Positions 7,775-16,670 of a DNA stretch of 64,000 nt are shown piece after piece. Within the stretch, counting starts at the first letter, position 1. Each line of letters starts with the position of its first letter. Made by a program: the position numbers and the translations under genes. The notes beneath the pieces were generated by a model. That model ran no database searches. It saw only the letters and a program-made list of their open reading frames with translations, and was not told the DNA's origin. The stretch is from Litorimonas sp. (GTDB taxonomy: Bacteria > Pseudomonadota > Alphaproteobacteria > Caulobacterales > Maricaulaceae). The DNA lies in the NCBI GenBank assembly GCA_029936425.1, contig JAPYSU010000002.1, forward strand, positions 1 through 64,000, written 5' to 3'.

Positions 7775-9013
7775 ATGCAAAACAATTCTATGAAAATTGC
7801 AACGACAAGAGATGAGGCTTTAGCCCTCGATGCCCAAGACCCTTTGGCGAAGGCTAGAGCCCAATTTAAACTGCCCGACGATGTGACTTACCTTGTCGGG
7901 CATTCTCTCGGGCCGCCTCACAATGCGGCGTTAGAGAAGTTAAACCACTGCGCGGCTGACTCTTGGGCCAAGGGACTTGTCGGGTCATGGAACAGTGCGG
8001 GCTGGTTTGACCTTGCGGCCAAGCTCGGCGGGAAACTTTCCGGCCTCATCGGAGCTAAGCCGGATGAAGTGATGGTGACGGATACAGTCTCCGTCAATCT
8101 CTTTAAACTCGCCGCCAGCGCTCTGCCTCTCACGCAAGGCACGCGGCAGATTTGTGTGGATGCCGAAGAGTTTCCAACAGATCAGTATATCGCCCAGGCC
8201 TTTGCGGAGTTGACGAATGTGACGTGTCGGCGCGTAAACCCCGGTGAGGATTTTAACGCCTTGTCCGAGGGCGGCATTTATATCAAGAGCGCCGTAAACT
8301 ACCGCTCCGGCGAGCGGGTCAATATGAGAGCTTATGAAGATAAGGCGCAGGAGTCAGGCGCCCTAATCCTCTGGGATCTGAGTCATGCCACAGGCGTCAT
8401 CGCTTTGGATATGAAAGCTGTAGGCGCCAAACTCGCAACCGGGTGTACCTATAAATATTTAAATGGCGGCCCGGGCGCGCCGTCTTTTTTATACGCCGAG
8501 AAACACCTCCTGCCAGAGTTACATACGCCCCTGCCCGGCTGGATGGGACATGCCGCTCCGTTTGAATTTGACGGACAGTACAGGCCCAGAGAAGATGCTG
8601 CCCGGTTTGCGTCCGGCACGCCTCCAATATTGTCTTTATCTGCTCTGGAAGGTGCTCTGGACGCATTTGAGGGCTTAGACATGAAAGCCCTGGAAGCAAA
8701 ATCCGGAGCTTTGGGAGATTTATGTATCGCTCGAGCGCAAGATATTGGTCTTGACGTGATGTCGCCGCGCGAAGCCTCCAAACGCGGCGGACATGTCAGT
8801 TTAAAGGTAGAGAACGGTTATCCCGTTACCCGCGCGCTTCACGCCAAAGGGTTTCAAAGCGATTTCCGCACGCCAGATACAATCCGGTTCGGATTTTCAC
8901 CGCTCTATCTGCGTTACGTCGATGTCTGGGACTTGATGGGGGCCTTAGCAGAAATAATAGAGACGAAAAGCTGGGACGCGCCGGAATATCACGCCCGTTC
9001 AAAGGTCACTTAA
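7775..9013 (+). CDS. kynU: Kynureninase
   Basis: PLP enzyme that cleaves kynurenine to anthranilate and alanine in tryptophan breakdown. The 412-aa protein has the family N-terminus (VTYLVGHSLGPP), the substrate loop SWNSAGWFDL, the Asp of LWDLSHATG and the PLP lysine in TYKYLNGGPG (Lys227). A second ATG at 7790 is an alternative start; neither has a clear ribosome-binding site. No tryptophan dioxygenase gene is in the window. It ends at a bidirectional terminator shared with the convergent redoxin gene. Confidence 0.93.
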   Translation: MQNNSMKIATTRDEALALDAQDPLAKARAQFKLPDDVTYLVGHSLGPPHNAALEKLNHCAADSWAKGLVGSWNSAGWFDLAAKLGGKLSGLIGAKPDEVMVTDTVSVNLFKLAASALPLTQGTRQICVDAEEFPTDQYIAQAFAELTNVTCRRVNPGEDFNALSEGGIYIKSAVNYRSGERVNMRAYEDKAQESGALILWDLSHATGVIALDMKAVGAKLATGCTYKYLNGGPGAPSFLYAEKHLLPELHTPLPGWMGHAAPFEFDGQYRPREDAARFASGTPPILSLSALEGALDAFEGLDMKALEAKSGALGDLCIARAQDIGLDVMSPREASKRGGHVSLKVENGYPVTRALHAKGFQSDFRTPDTIRFGFSPLYLRYVDVWDLMGALAEIIETKSWDAPEYHARSKVT

Positions 9014-9025
9014 TTCCCTGCTCAT

Positions 9026-9055
9026 AAAAAAGCCCGCTCGAGGCGGGCTAAATTT
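9026..9055. terminator. Bidirectional terminator, kynU / redoxin
   Basis: Arms AGCCCGC (9031-9037) and GCGGGCT (9043-9049) have an A-run on the left, giving a T-run in the leftward transcript, and an AT-rich right flank. They lie between two convergent genes. Confidence 0.8.
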
Positions 9056-9074
9056 ATTAGGGCTATTCGATGGC

Positions 9075-9698
9075 CTAGCTCTTATATTTTACGCTACAGC
9101 CATAAGGCGCTGTTTCCGCCGTGGCGACCGGGCGGCCCGCATCCAGATCAGCCAAGGCAGAAGCGACATAATTTTCAGCGCCTTCAATCGTTGCTGGGTT
9201 TGATGAGCGGTTATCGTCAATCGCGCCCTGATAGACCAAAGTCTGATCCGGCGTTATGACATACATATGCGGGGTCGTTTTGGCATTAAAAGCTTTGCCC
9301 ATATCCCCTTCAGGATCGAGAATGACGGCCGTCGGCGCGGCGTCCCATTCCGCCATCAATTCATTCGCGCTTTCGCCGTCTTCATATCCTTGCTTGCCGG
9401 GGGCGCTGGAAATTACGGTGAGCCAAACGGTTTCGCCGTCAGCCGTTGCCGATTTTTGCAGCTTTTGCATATTGTAAGAACCGTAATGCTTCTGGACGTA
9501 AGGACAGCCCTTGTTGGTCCATTCCAGAACAACTCTTTTGCCTTCAAAATCTGAAAGGTTGTGCGTTTTCCCATTAGAATCGGTAACCGTCATATCCGGA
9601 ACCTGACTTCCCGTTGCCACTTCGGCCAAGGCGGTCGTTGAAAGGGTTAAAGCCGCGACGCTGAGAGTTGCGGCAGCAAATTTAGTCATCATACGCAT
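9075..9698 (-). CDS. Secreted thioredoxin-fold (redoxin) protein
   Basis: The 207-aa protein has a Sec signal peptide (MRMMTKFAAATL...ALA) and an AhpC/TSA-Redoxin fold. The motif LEWTNKGCPYVQKHY has one Cys in the active-site position instead of CxxC. A second conserved Cys lies near the C-terminus (APYGCSVKY). This suggests a periplasmic peroxiredoxin-like thiol enzyme that needs an external reductant. The start has GAGGA 7 nt upstream. It follows a DsbD-like gene by 51 bp on the same strand, so the membrane reductase may supply its electrons. Confidence 0.85.
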   Translation of the reverse strand: MRMMTKFAAATLSVAALTLSTTALAEVATGSQVPDMTVTDSNGKTHNLSDFEGKRVVLEWTNKGCPYVQKHYGSYNMQKLQKSATADGETVWLTVISSAPGKQGYEDGESANELMAEWDAAPTAVILDPEGDMGKAFNAKTTPHMYVITPDQTLVYQGAIDDNRSSNPATIEGAENYVASALADLDAGRPVATAETAPYGCSVKYKS

Positions 9699-9749
9699 GA
9701 AACTGTCCTCACATTTATTTTTGAATCCTGCCCCCGGATATACGGAGTG

Positions 9750-11840
9750 TCAGGATGTCGAGCCGTCCTTAGCTCTTTCAATGGCGTCTTTTATCACATC
9801 ATATGTCAAAACTTGAGGCAAAACTTCGGCGCTCACGGAATTGTCACCAGATGGAAAGACCAGATAAAGAGGAACGCCGGCCCGGCCATAGCGTTCCAGT
9901 TCCTGCGCGATCTCATCGTTCTTATTGGTCCAGTCAGCCACGAGAAAAGCGGTATTGGTATCGAGGAAAAGCTGTTTGGTTTTATCATTTTCCAGAACGA
10001 GCGTTTCATTGACTTTGCAGGTGACGCACCAAGCGGCGGTGAAGTCGACAAAGACGGCACGCCCGTCTGCACGGAGCTCATCCACGCGCTCAGTAGACCA
10101 CGCTTCATGAGTCAAATCCACGGTCGTGGCTGAACCCGGCCGAATAGAAATAATAACAAAGAGAGCCAAAACACCGACAAGTACGGCGAGGCTCTTTATC
10201 GAATTTTTTGAACTTTTAAAGGCCCAGACCGCCAAGGCAAGAAGCAGCATGGCGCTCAAGACCTTTAACAATCCCATTGATCCGGCCTGAAGACTGACGA
10301 CCCAGACAAGCCAGATCGCGGCGGCAAACATGGGAAAGGCAAGAAGTTCCTTGAACCGCACCATCCAGCGGCCGGGCTTGGGCAGAACCTTCAACAGGCG
10401 CGGCACATAGGCAATAAGTAAGAACGGGAGGGCAAAGCCGATGGCCAGTGCCAGAAAAACGGCCACTGTTACGGCCACGGGTTGAGCGACTGCATAACCA
10501 ATCGCCCCGGCCATAAACGGCGCTGTACAGGGCGTTGCCACAATCACCGCCAAGAGTCCTGTAAAGAAGGATCCCCGAACGCCGCCTTTTGTGGTCAGAC
10601 TTGAGCCGGTATTCTGAAAAGACGTCCCGAATTCGAAAACGCCCAACAGGTTCAAACCGACAGCGAAAATCAAAAGGGCGAGACCTGCTACGACCAATGG
10701 GGATTGTAGTTGAAAACCCCACCCTATCTCGCTGCCTGCGGCTTTAAGCGCGATAAGCAAAATTGTCAGCACGAGGAAGGTCGCAAGCACCCCTGCGGTG
10801 TAGGCCCAGGCCTCGCGCCGGATGACCGCCCGTTCCCCATGCGCCGTTTTCGCGATGCTGAGCGCTTTCATGGAGATGACCGGAAAGACGCATGGCATCA
10901 AATTAAGAATAAGGCCGCCAATAAGAGCCCCGAAAATCGCGCCGATAAGTGTAAAGGATCCAGCCCTCACGGCGGCAGCATCGCCCGCGCTCGCGACCAG
11001 TCCGATATCCAGACTTTCACCCACAGTCACATTTATTTCCGACCCCGTCCGCACGCCGTTTTGTTGATAGGAGAGAACGCCCGAAATTTGATCCGGCAGG
11101 CCGTTATCCCACCCATATTCGGAAGACGTGCGAATCTCTATTCCGTTTTCGCCCTTCGCAACCGTTTGCGGCTCTGAATGCGCCACAATGCCTTGATCAA
11201 AGGGAAAGAAATAGCTTTCTGAAAAATCACCTTCCGGTAGATCGGCCAGGGTTAAAACCGCCTCTTCCGCTTCCTGATTTATAACAGCAGCAATCGGCGC
11301 TGGCTTAGGAGATGTGTTTACCGCGTCCTGAATGAGTACATCCCAGCGGGCGTCTTTCACGCTTTCCCCAATCGGCATATCAATGGACGCGCTGCCATTT
11401 TCCGGAATGCAGATATCCGCGCACACCAGATAATAAAAATCGAGCGTTAGAGTTTGGATTGTTCCAGGCTCTGCCGTTTCCGGAACGACGGCGGAGACCG
11501 GAAAAAGCGGCGCGCCTTCAAAACCGTAATTGATAATCGGCCCTGTCGGCAGGGTCATGGGCAGCGGCCAGGTGATTTCCCCCGTTTCCCAGCCTTCGGG
11601 TAATTGCCAGTCGAGCTGGACAGGCTCGCCGCTATCGCCGGGGTTACGCCAATAAGTATGCCAGCCGGGATCCAAGATTGTTCTGAGGGCAAGTTCTATG
11701 GTTTCGCCAGGCGCGGCGCTGTCATGTGAACTGACCAGAGAGGCGACCACCTTACCTGTATCCACAGATTCGCTTTCTGCGGCATAGCTTGGCACTAAAG
11801 CAGCAAAGAAGAGGCAAAGGCTAAGAAAAAAGGCTTTCAT
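9750..11840 (-). CDS. DsbD/ScsB-like thiol:disulfide interchange protein
   Basis: Inner-membrane protein of 696 aa that carries electrons from cytoplasmic thioredoxin to periplasmic thiols. A signal peptide is at 1-20. A periplasmic N-terminal domain (about 25-280) has the Cys pair CADIC. The CcdA-like core of about eight helices (290-570) keeps both membrane cysteines (LMPCVFP and VATPCTAPF). A C-terminal thioredoxin domain carries AAWCVTCK. The N-terminal domain resembles the ScsB/DsbD-like alphaproteobacterial branch rather than classical DsbD. It probably forms an operon with the redoxin downstream. Confidence 0.9.
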   Translation of the reverse strand: MKAFFLSLCLFFAALVPSYAAESESVDTGKVVASLVSSHDSAAPGETIELALRTILDPGWHTYWRNPGDSGEPVQLDWQLPEGWETGEITWPLPMTLPTGPIINYGFEGAPLFPVSAVVPETAEPGTIQTLTLDFYYLVCADICIPENGSASIDMPIGESVKDARWDVLIQDAVNTSPKPAPIAAVINQEAEEAVLTLADLPEGDFSESYFFPFDQGIVAHSEPQTVAKGENGIEIRTSSEYGWDNGLPDQISGVLSYQQNGVRTGSEINVTVGESLDIGLVASAGDAAAVRAGSFTLIGAIFGALIGGLILNLMPCVFPVISMKALSIAKTAHGERAVIRREAWAYTAGVLATFLVLTILLIALKAAGSEIGWGFQLQSPLVVAGLALLIFAVGLNLLGVFEFGTSFQNTGSSLTTKGGVRGSFFTGLLAVIVATPCTAPFMAGAIGYAVAQPVAVTVAVFLALAIGFALPFLLIAYVPRLLKVLPKPGRWMVRFKELLAFPMFAAAIWLVWVVSLQAGSMGLLKVLSAMLLLALAVWAFKSSKNSIKSLAVLVGVLALFVIISIRPGSATTVDLTHEAWSTERVDELRADGRAVFVDFTAAWCVTCKVNETLVLENDKTKQLFLDTNTAFLVADWTNKNDEIAQELERYGRAGVPLYLVFPSGDNSVSAEVLPQVLTYDVIKDAIERAKDGSTS

Positions 11841-11921
11841 ACAGGGGTCTTACTTTATTCACCGGTGTGAGGAAACGGCCTTTCTCGGCTGATAACGCAG
11901 AGGTGAAGAGCTCAGGGGCAG

Positions 11922-11958
11922 ACAAAGAAAAACCCGAATTGTTTCCAATCCGGGTTTA
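11922..11958 (-). terminator. Terminator of sapC
   Basis: Arms AAACCCG (11930-11936) and CGGGTTT (11951-11957) are followed in the leftward direction by a T-rich run. The hairpin sits 22 bp after the sapC stop. Confidence 0.75.
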
Positions 11959-11978
11959 AATTTTTTACAGTTGCGAAA

Positions 11979-12794
11979 TTATGTGGCTGATTTAGCCGCC
12001 TGAAGCCGCAAGGTCATATTGACCAGACGCTGCCAATTTCCAAGAGAAACAAGATGGGCATGGGCCACAGCCAGATATCCCCTGTCTGAAAACTCTTTCA
12101 GTTTCTCTGCCGGCAGAGCTTTCATTTTTTCTTCGCTGACAGCGAAATAATCCGCAATTTTTTGAAGCGGCGCTTCGGAGCCGTCCGGATTATTTCCGCG
12201 GAAGTTCATGACTTTTGACTCAAACAAGTCGGCGGCTTTGAAATCTTCTATCATCTTGGCCGTCGCCTGACGGTCACGTTCGTAATTTTGCAAAAACTGG
12301 AACGCTTCTTTGGTAAAAGCGGATGTATCATCTTTATCAAAGAAGGTTTGCGTCGGGGATTTATCTGTCACGCACTCGGCTTCTGTGTCGACACAGACAA
12401 TAAAGCGGTCATTGGCCTGATCTCCGGCCAACACGAAAGGATAACGGCGGGCAAAGGCCGGCATGTAGTAATCCTGATTATACTGACCCTCATCAACAAA
12501 GAGGTTTTCCTGCTGGCGAATACCCATAACCGCGAGAGGAGCCTTTTCCTCACCCGCAAAAATAATCGGCATGGAAGCCGCAGCGGACCCAAATTCAGGC
12601 GCTGTCAAAGGTAGAAAATGCTGATCCTTCATAAACTCAAAAGGTTTATCGACAGGCTTCACTCCAAATTTGGAATGGTTGTCTTTTGTCAAAGGCTGAG
12701 GGTTTTTATAGAACATTACATTTCCGGTAATGGCAGGAGATTGATTACCTGCATTCTGATTGCCGGATGTTTTGGCGTCTGGTTTTTTGGCCAT
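11979..12794 (-). CDS. SapC family protein
   Basis: The 271-aa protein starts at ATG 12794, with AAGGA 8 nt upstream; a longer ORF to 12869 lacks this. The core (FLPLTAPEFGSAAASMPIIF, then PAFARRYPFVLAG and DFKAADLFESKVM) is the SapC family named after a Campylobacter S-layer locus. Its biochemical role is unknown. In Caulobacter- and Xanthomonas-type genomes SapC genes often lie with TonB receptors and tryptophan-halogenase-like genes in carbohydrate loci. Here it is about 40 kb from such a cluster. The first ~30 residues are a Lys/Asn/Gln-rich, disordered-looking tail. Confidence 0.88.
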   Translation of the reverse strand: MAKKPDAKTSGNQNAGNQSPAITGNVMFYKNPQPLTKDNHSKFGVKPVDKPFEFMKDQHFLPLTAPEFGSAAASMPIIFAGEEKAPLAVMGIRQQENLFVDEGQYNQDYYMPAFARRYPFVLAGDQANDRFIVCVDTEAECVTDKSPTQTFFDKDDTSAFTKEAFQFLQNYERDRQATAKMIEDFKAADLFESKVMNFRGNNPDGSEAPLQKIADYFAVSEEKMKALPAEKLKEFSDRGYLAVAHAHLVSLGNWQRLVNMTLRLQAAKSAT

Positions 12795-12972
12795 GGTGGT
12801 CCTTCCCCGAATGGCGGTTTCATAAAAGTTAATCGTCGAAATGACAGCCGCCCCGCCTGATTCAATCAAGGGAGCGTTATTCTCCGCAAGGCCTTAAACA
12901 ATTTAAATGATGCGTTCAATAATGGATTGATTCCTTTCACAGCAACGCAAAACAGTTTAAGACCCGCAAACT

Positions 12973-13413
12973 ATGACTGATCACGGCACATCACAAACCC
13001 TTGAAGACCGTCTCGAACTTGCCCGGGCAACGGTATTGGAAAAAGGCGAGAGATTTACGCCGCTTCGTGAGCATGTCCTGGAACTTATCATGTCCGATGG
13101 CGGCGCCGTCAAAGCCTATGACCTTTTAGACCGTCTGGAGCCCGATTTGGGCTCGCCAAAACCGCCCACCGTCTATAGAGCGCTCGAATTTCTGTCCAAA
13201 CACGGTCTGATACACCGGGTCGAAGCACTAAATGCCTTCATTGCCTGCGATCACGGCGGCAAAGGACATTTGGCAGAGTTTTTCATTTGTGAGAAATGCC
13301 AATCTGTTGAAGAAAGACACGCGCATGACCATGCGGACTGCAAACCGGACGGGTTTCAAATCCGCCGGAGCGTCGTCGAACATTACGGCCAATGCGCCAA
13401 ATGCGCCGCGTGA
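12973..13413 (+). CDS. Fur-family regulator, Zur-like
   Basis: A 146-aa winged-helix metalloregulator. The DNA-binding half has RFTPLREHVLELI and PPTVYRALEFL. The C-terminal half has the His-rich AFIACDHGGKGHLAEFFICEKC and HAHDHADC, plus a final CAKC. Two CxxC pairs form the structural zinc site, and the pattern resembles Zur more than Fur. It would repress zinc uptake genes when zinc is plentiful. No zinc transporter is in the window, and I found no convincing Zur box in the 178-bp divergent region with sapC. The next gene starts 8 bp downstream. Confidence 0.85.
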   Translation: MTDHGTSQTLEDRLELARATVLEKGERFTPLREHVLELIMSDGGAVKAYDLLDRLEPDLGSPKPPTVYRALEFLSKHGLIHRVEALNAFIACDHGGKGHLAEFFICEKCQSVEERHAHDHADCKPDGFQIRRSVVEHYGQCAKCAA

Positions 13414-13421
13414 TCTGAAAT

Positions 13422-14342
13422 ATGGCTTTTACTTTGACATGGGCGGGGGAATGCTCCGCATGGGAATGTGACGAACTTGGCCATCTCAATATGCGCCACT
13501 ATGTTTATAAGACGGCGCAAGCGCGGGCCGGACTCATAATTCGAATGGGCTTGCCGGAAGCGTTTAAAACAGACACTGCCAGCTCTATTCGCGTCAAAGA
13601 CTTTCATATCAAATATCAGGCGGAAGCCCGCCCCGGCGACCCGCTAAAAATCGAGAGCGGTGTGGTCTCGCTGCAAGACGAAACCGCGCAGCTCTGTCAT
13701 ATTATGTATCATGCCAATGGACGCATAGCGGCAACTGTCGTGGAAACGGTTGAACATGTCTATTTGCGCGAAATGCGAAAATTTAACTGGCCATCGCGCG
13801 TTAGAGATCAAATAGACACGTTTACAGTGCAGCTTCCGGCCCCGGCCAAACCGCGCAACATTGATTTGTCGGATCCTCAAACGGGCATGAGTTTGTCGGA
13901 CTTACACGCCCTTGGACTAAAAACGTCAGGCGCCGGCGTGTTTGGACCCCAGGAAACAGACAATACCGGGCGCGTCACCCCCCAGGCTTTTTTTGGCCGA
14001 ACCACCTCCTCTATCGGCTGGTACAATGAAGGCTGGCCAGAAATTCATGATGCGGATTACCGAAAAGGCGGCGGCATGGCCGCATTGCTGGAAGCGCGCG
14101 CCGTCTTTCACAGCTGGCCCGAAGCCGGTGACGCCTATGCTTATGTGCCAGGGTTTTTAGGCGCAAATACTTATACGCGAACCATTTTGCATAATTTGCT
14201 CAATCCCATAACGGGCCAGAGTTATATGAGTACAGTCGCCGTCGGATATTTGTTCAACACGAAAACTCGAAGTCTGGTAAAAACCACCCCGGATCAGGTT
14301 GAACAGGTCAATAAAGCAATGGTTGAAGGCTTACACGCCTAA
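13422..14342 (+). CDS. Acyl-CoA thioesterase-like double hotdog protein
   Basis: The 306-aa protein has two hotdog-fold halves. The first (about 1-125) has the 4-hydroxybenzoyl-CoA thioesterase-like opening CDELGHLNMRHYVYK, with Asp/His near the usual catalytic position. The second spans about 160-300. It probably hydrolyses acyl-CoA thioesters; the substrate is unknown. It starts 8 bp after the zur-like gene, so the two are likely cotranscribed. Its last 12 bp overlap the end of the convergent hydrolase gene. Confidence 0.75.
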   Translation: MAFTLTWAGECSAWECDELGHLNMRHYVYKTAQARAGLIIRMGLPEAFKTDTASSIRVKDFHIKYQAEARPGDPLKIESGVVSLQDETAQLCHIMYHANGRIAATVVETVEHVYLREMRKFNWPSRVRDQIDTFTVQLPAPAKPRNIDLSDPQTGMSLSDLHALGLKTSGAGVFGPQETDNTGRVTPQAFFGRTTSSIGWYNEGWPEIHDADYRKGGGMAALLEARAVFHSWPEAGDAYAYVPGFLGANTYTRTILHNLLNPITGQSYMSTVAVGYLFNTKTRSLVKTTPDQVEQVNKAMVEGLHA

Positions 14343-15233
14343 GCGAGCCGTCTCTATGGCCCGCCTAAGGGCCGCTTCGGCAAAATCCGGTTTGTTGAGC
14401 GGAAACATATGATCAAAACCGTTCTGCCTGTGCACATTATTCTTCCCGACGATGGCTTTCATTCTCTCCCGAGACAGAAAAGTGTTGGGGGCATTGATCG
14501 TTGCGAAAATAATTTGTGTGTTCTCTTTCGGAAGGCTACGCGCCGCTTTGAAAAGGTTATGTCCGTGCGCTGGATATATTGCCTGTTCCCATTTTGGATC
14601 GCAAGCCAAGCGCCAGCCGTCTCCATTGGGCTTTAATCCGCCGAGTACATAGTCCATCAGGACCTCATCAGAGAATTTCTTGAATATGCCCCGCTTATGA
14701 TAACGTTCATAAGCCTGCTCAATCGAGCCGAACTCTGACCGGCGACGCCCCGCCTTAGACGCAATTGCCAAGCGGTTTTGCATCATCTCGACCCACCCCG
14801 GAATATGGAAAAAAGGCCTCATCCAAAACGGCATGATAGGGGAATCAAACCCGACAAAGCCCTTCAGTTTTCCTTTGAGCGCGGGGGCGCATAACGCGCC
14901 GACAGAGGCCCCAAGAGAGTGTCCGGCAATGACAAGTTCGCCTTCGACGTCGCGGTCAATAAAATCCAGAACATCATCGCGGAATTGATAAAAGGTCCTG
15001 AGCTTTTCAGGATTATACGGCAAGGTTGAAAAGCCATGACCCCGCAAGTCCAGAGAGACGCTATGGATCGGGAGATTCTCTAAGATCACGCGATAGCTTC
15101 TGGCATTAAACCCATTGGCATGGAGCATGAGGAGCTGGATGGGGCCTTCTGTCGGGCCGAAATGAACGCCGGATAAAACGCCGTCCTTCACCGCATGTTC
15201 ACGGCGATCAACGTCTGAATATGGGGGCATCAT
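14331..15233 (-). CDS. Alpha/beta hydrolase
   Basis: A cytoplasmic 300-aa alpha/beta hydrolase with no signal peptide. It has LLMLHANGFNARSYR as the oxyanion segment, the nucleophile elbow GHSLGAS and a late His in NGFDHMFPLNKP. It could be an esterase, lipase or haloperoxidase-like hydrolase; the substrate is unknown. It starts inside the end of the phosphatase gene (4-bp ATGA overlap) and is the last gene of the long leftward acyl-CoA catabolic run. Confidence 0.8.
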   Translation of the reverse strand: MMPPYSDVDRREHAVKDGVLSGVHFGPTEGPIQLLMLHANGFNARSYRVILENLPIHSVSLDLRGHGFSTLPYNPEKLRTFYQFRDDVLDFIDRDVEGELVIAGHSLGASVGALCAPALKGKLKGFVGFDSPIMPFWMRPFFHIPGWVEMMQNRLAIASKAGRRRSEFGSIEQAYERYHKRGIFKKFSDEVLMDYVLGGLKPNGDGWRLACDPKWEQAIYPAHGHNLFKAARSLPKENTQIIFATINAPNTFLSRERMKAIVGKNNVHRQNGFDHMFPLNKPDFAEAALRRAIETARLGV

Positions 15234-15898
15234 TTTTTGCTTCGTTCTTGATATTCTGCGTAAATGTCATCTAGCGGGCGGAAGGTCAGCTTGTCCGAAT
15301 ACCAGGCTCCCGTATCCAGAAAATAACGATTGCCGAGCCAACGCGCCGAGTCGAGGGGCGTATGACCATGTACCGTAAAATCGACGCCTTTGACCTTCGT
15401 CTTCTTGCGGTTTCGTAGAACCCGGCGGCCCCAGAGCATTGTGGACCGGCTTTTTTCCTTGTCCCTCGTCTTACGCCAAGAGGTCCCGTCCGGCTCAGCG
15501 TGGCAAATTCCGACGCGATAAATGCCTGATTTAACCGTCAGAGAGACAGGTTGCTTGGCTAAGATCCTGGCCCATTTTTTTTGATCCTTGCGAGGGATTT
15601 TTCCGAGCCATTTTCCGTTGCTGCGCGCCCAGCTTTTCAAGCTCCCGGATTGAACCGCTTCGACCATCATTTCCTCGTGATTGCCGAGCACCATGAAAAA
15701 CCACTTCTTTTTCAAAAGGTTCAGGCATTTGAGGCTGTCCGGACCGCGGTTAATGATATCGCCAACAGAAAAAAGACGGTCAGTCTTTTTATTGAAATTC
15801 TGTTTTTTCATCTCGGCCTTCAGCAAATCATAACGCCCATGAATATCGCCCACGACGAAATCGCGGCCTTGTTTATTTTTGGCGATCAGTTTGTGCAT
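15230..15898 (-). CDS. Metallophosphoesterase (PrpA/PP-like)
   Basis: A 222-aa calcineurin-type phosphatase. The metal-binding signature is complete: VVGDIHGRYDLL, VGDIINRGPDS, VLGNHEEMM and a late VHGHTPL. This matches bacterial Ser/Thr protein phosphatases and ApaH-related enzymes; the substrate is not predictable. It lies 4 bp after the AT-rich membrane-protein gene and overlaps the following hydrolase by 4 bp, so all three are probably one transcript. Confidence 0.88.
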   Translation of the reverse strand: MHKLIAKNKQGRDFVVGDIHGRYDLLKAEMKKQNFNKKTDRLFSVGDIINRGPDSLKCLNLLKKKWFFMVLGNHEEMMVEAVQSGSLKSWARSNGKWLGKIPRKDQKKWARILAKQPVSLTVKSGIYRVGICHAEPDGTSWRKTRDKEKSRSTMLWGRRVLRNRKKTKVKGVDFTVHGHTPLDSARWLGNRYFLDTGAWYSDKLTFRPLDDIYAEYQERSKK

Positions 15899-15902
15899 TG
15901 GA

Positions 15903-16670
15903 TCATGGTAATTCTTTAACCCTTCGAATGCGTTTAAGATATGATCTATTTATAATCTGAACTTCACCATCAGAATAAATTGCAATCACATTAAAGTTAC
16001 TGGCTAATATGTTCACGTCCAAAACCTCTTTATCTAAAAATTCTATTTTGGCATCCGGCCGGTCTTGATCTTGCACATGAATTGAAGCCAATCCAAAGAT
16101 TGGAGACAAAAACAGGCCAAAGCCCATTATGGATAAAAGTGGAATTTTCTTTTTTTGGGAAGTGCTTTTTTCGGTTTGCATTTTAGTGAGATAATATTCT
16201 CTATATTTACTCATGCTTATTCCAATTAACGCGACAGGAAACCAAATCGCGAAAAACAATAATGTTAAATAAATAGGAGTTTCGTTTTCCTGGAAAAGCG
16301 GAAGGAAAACGAAATACCCAAACGCCGAAAGAATTAATATTATTGGGATTAAACAACTTATGACGCTAAAAAGTTTCCATGTGTTAGATTTAGTGTCTTC
16401 TTTAATCGCTAAATAAAGAATTTTAAATATATTGATGAAATTTAATAGAAAATTTAGAATCCCGAGTAAAAAAACCCCACCAATTAATAACGGTAAAGCT
16501 ATTGCAGTGTTACGAATAAAGTCCACATATCCAAAAGTATTTAAATACTCTAAGCCGAGATAACCGGTCTGTCCTATCGCAAATAATAACCCCATCATAA
16601 AAAAACAGATTGACGAAGTTAGTAAGGCTCTAGGCAGCGTCATATCGATAGAGTCTTCAATATACTTCAT
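15903..16670 (-). CDS. AT-rich membrane protein of unknown function
   Basis: A 255-aa protein I do not recognise. It has about five hydrophobic helices (near 15-35, 52-80, 100-125, 135-155, 175-195), a Lys/Gln-rich loop and a soluble C-terminus of about 60 residues. Its codon use is strikingly AT-rich (many AAA, ATT, AAT and TTA codons) compared with the GC-balanced genes on both sides, which suggests recent gain. Its start overlaps the crotonase stop in a TAATG junction, so it is translationally coupled to the operon. No function is assigned. Confidence 0.7.
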   Translation of the reverse strand: MKYIEDSIDMTLPRALLTSSICFFMMGLLFAIGQTGYLGLEYLNTFGYVDFIRNTAIALPLLIGGVFLLGILNFLLNFINIFKILYLAIKEDTKSNTWKLFSVISCLIPIILILSAFGYFVFLPLFQENETPIYLTLLFFAIWFPVALIGISMSKYREYYLTKMQTEKSTSQKKKIPLLSIMGFGLFLSPIFGLASIHVQDQDRPDAKIEFLDKEVLDVNILASNFNVIAIYSDGEVQIINRSYLKRIRRVKELP

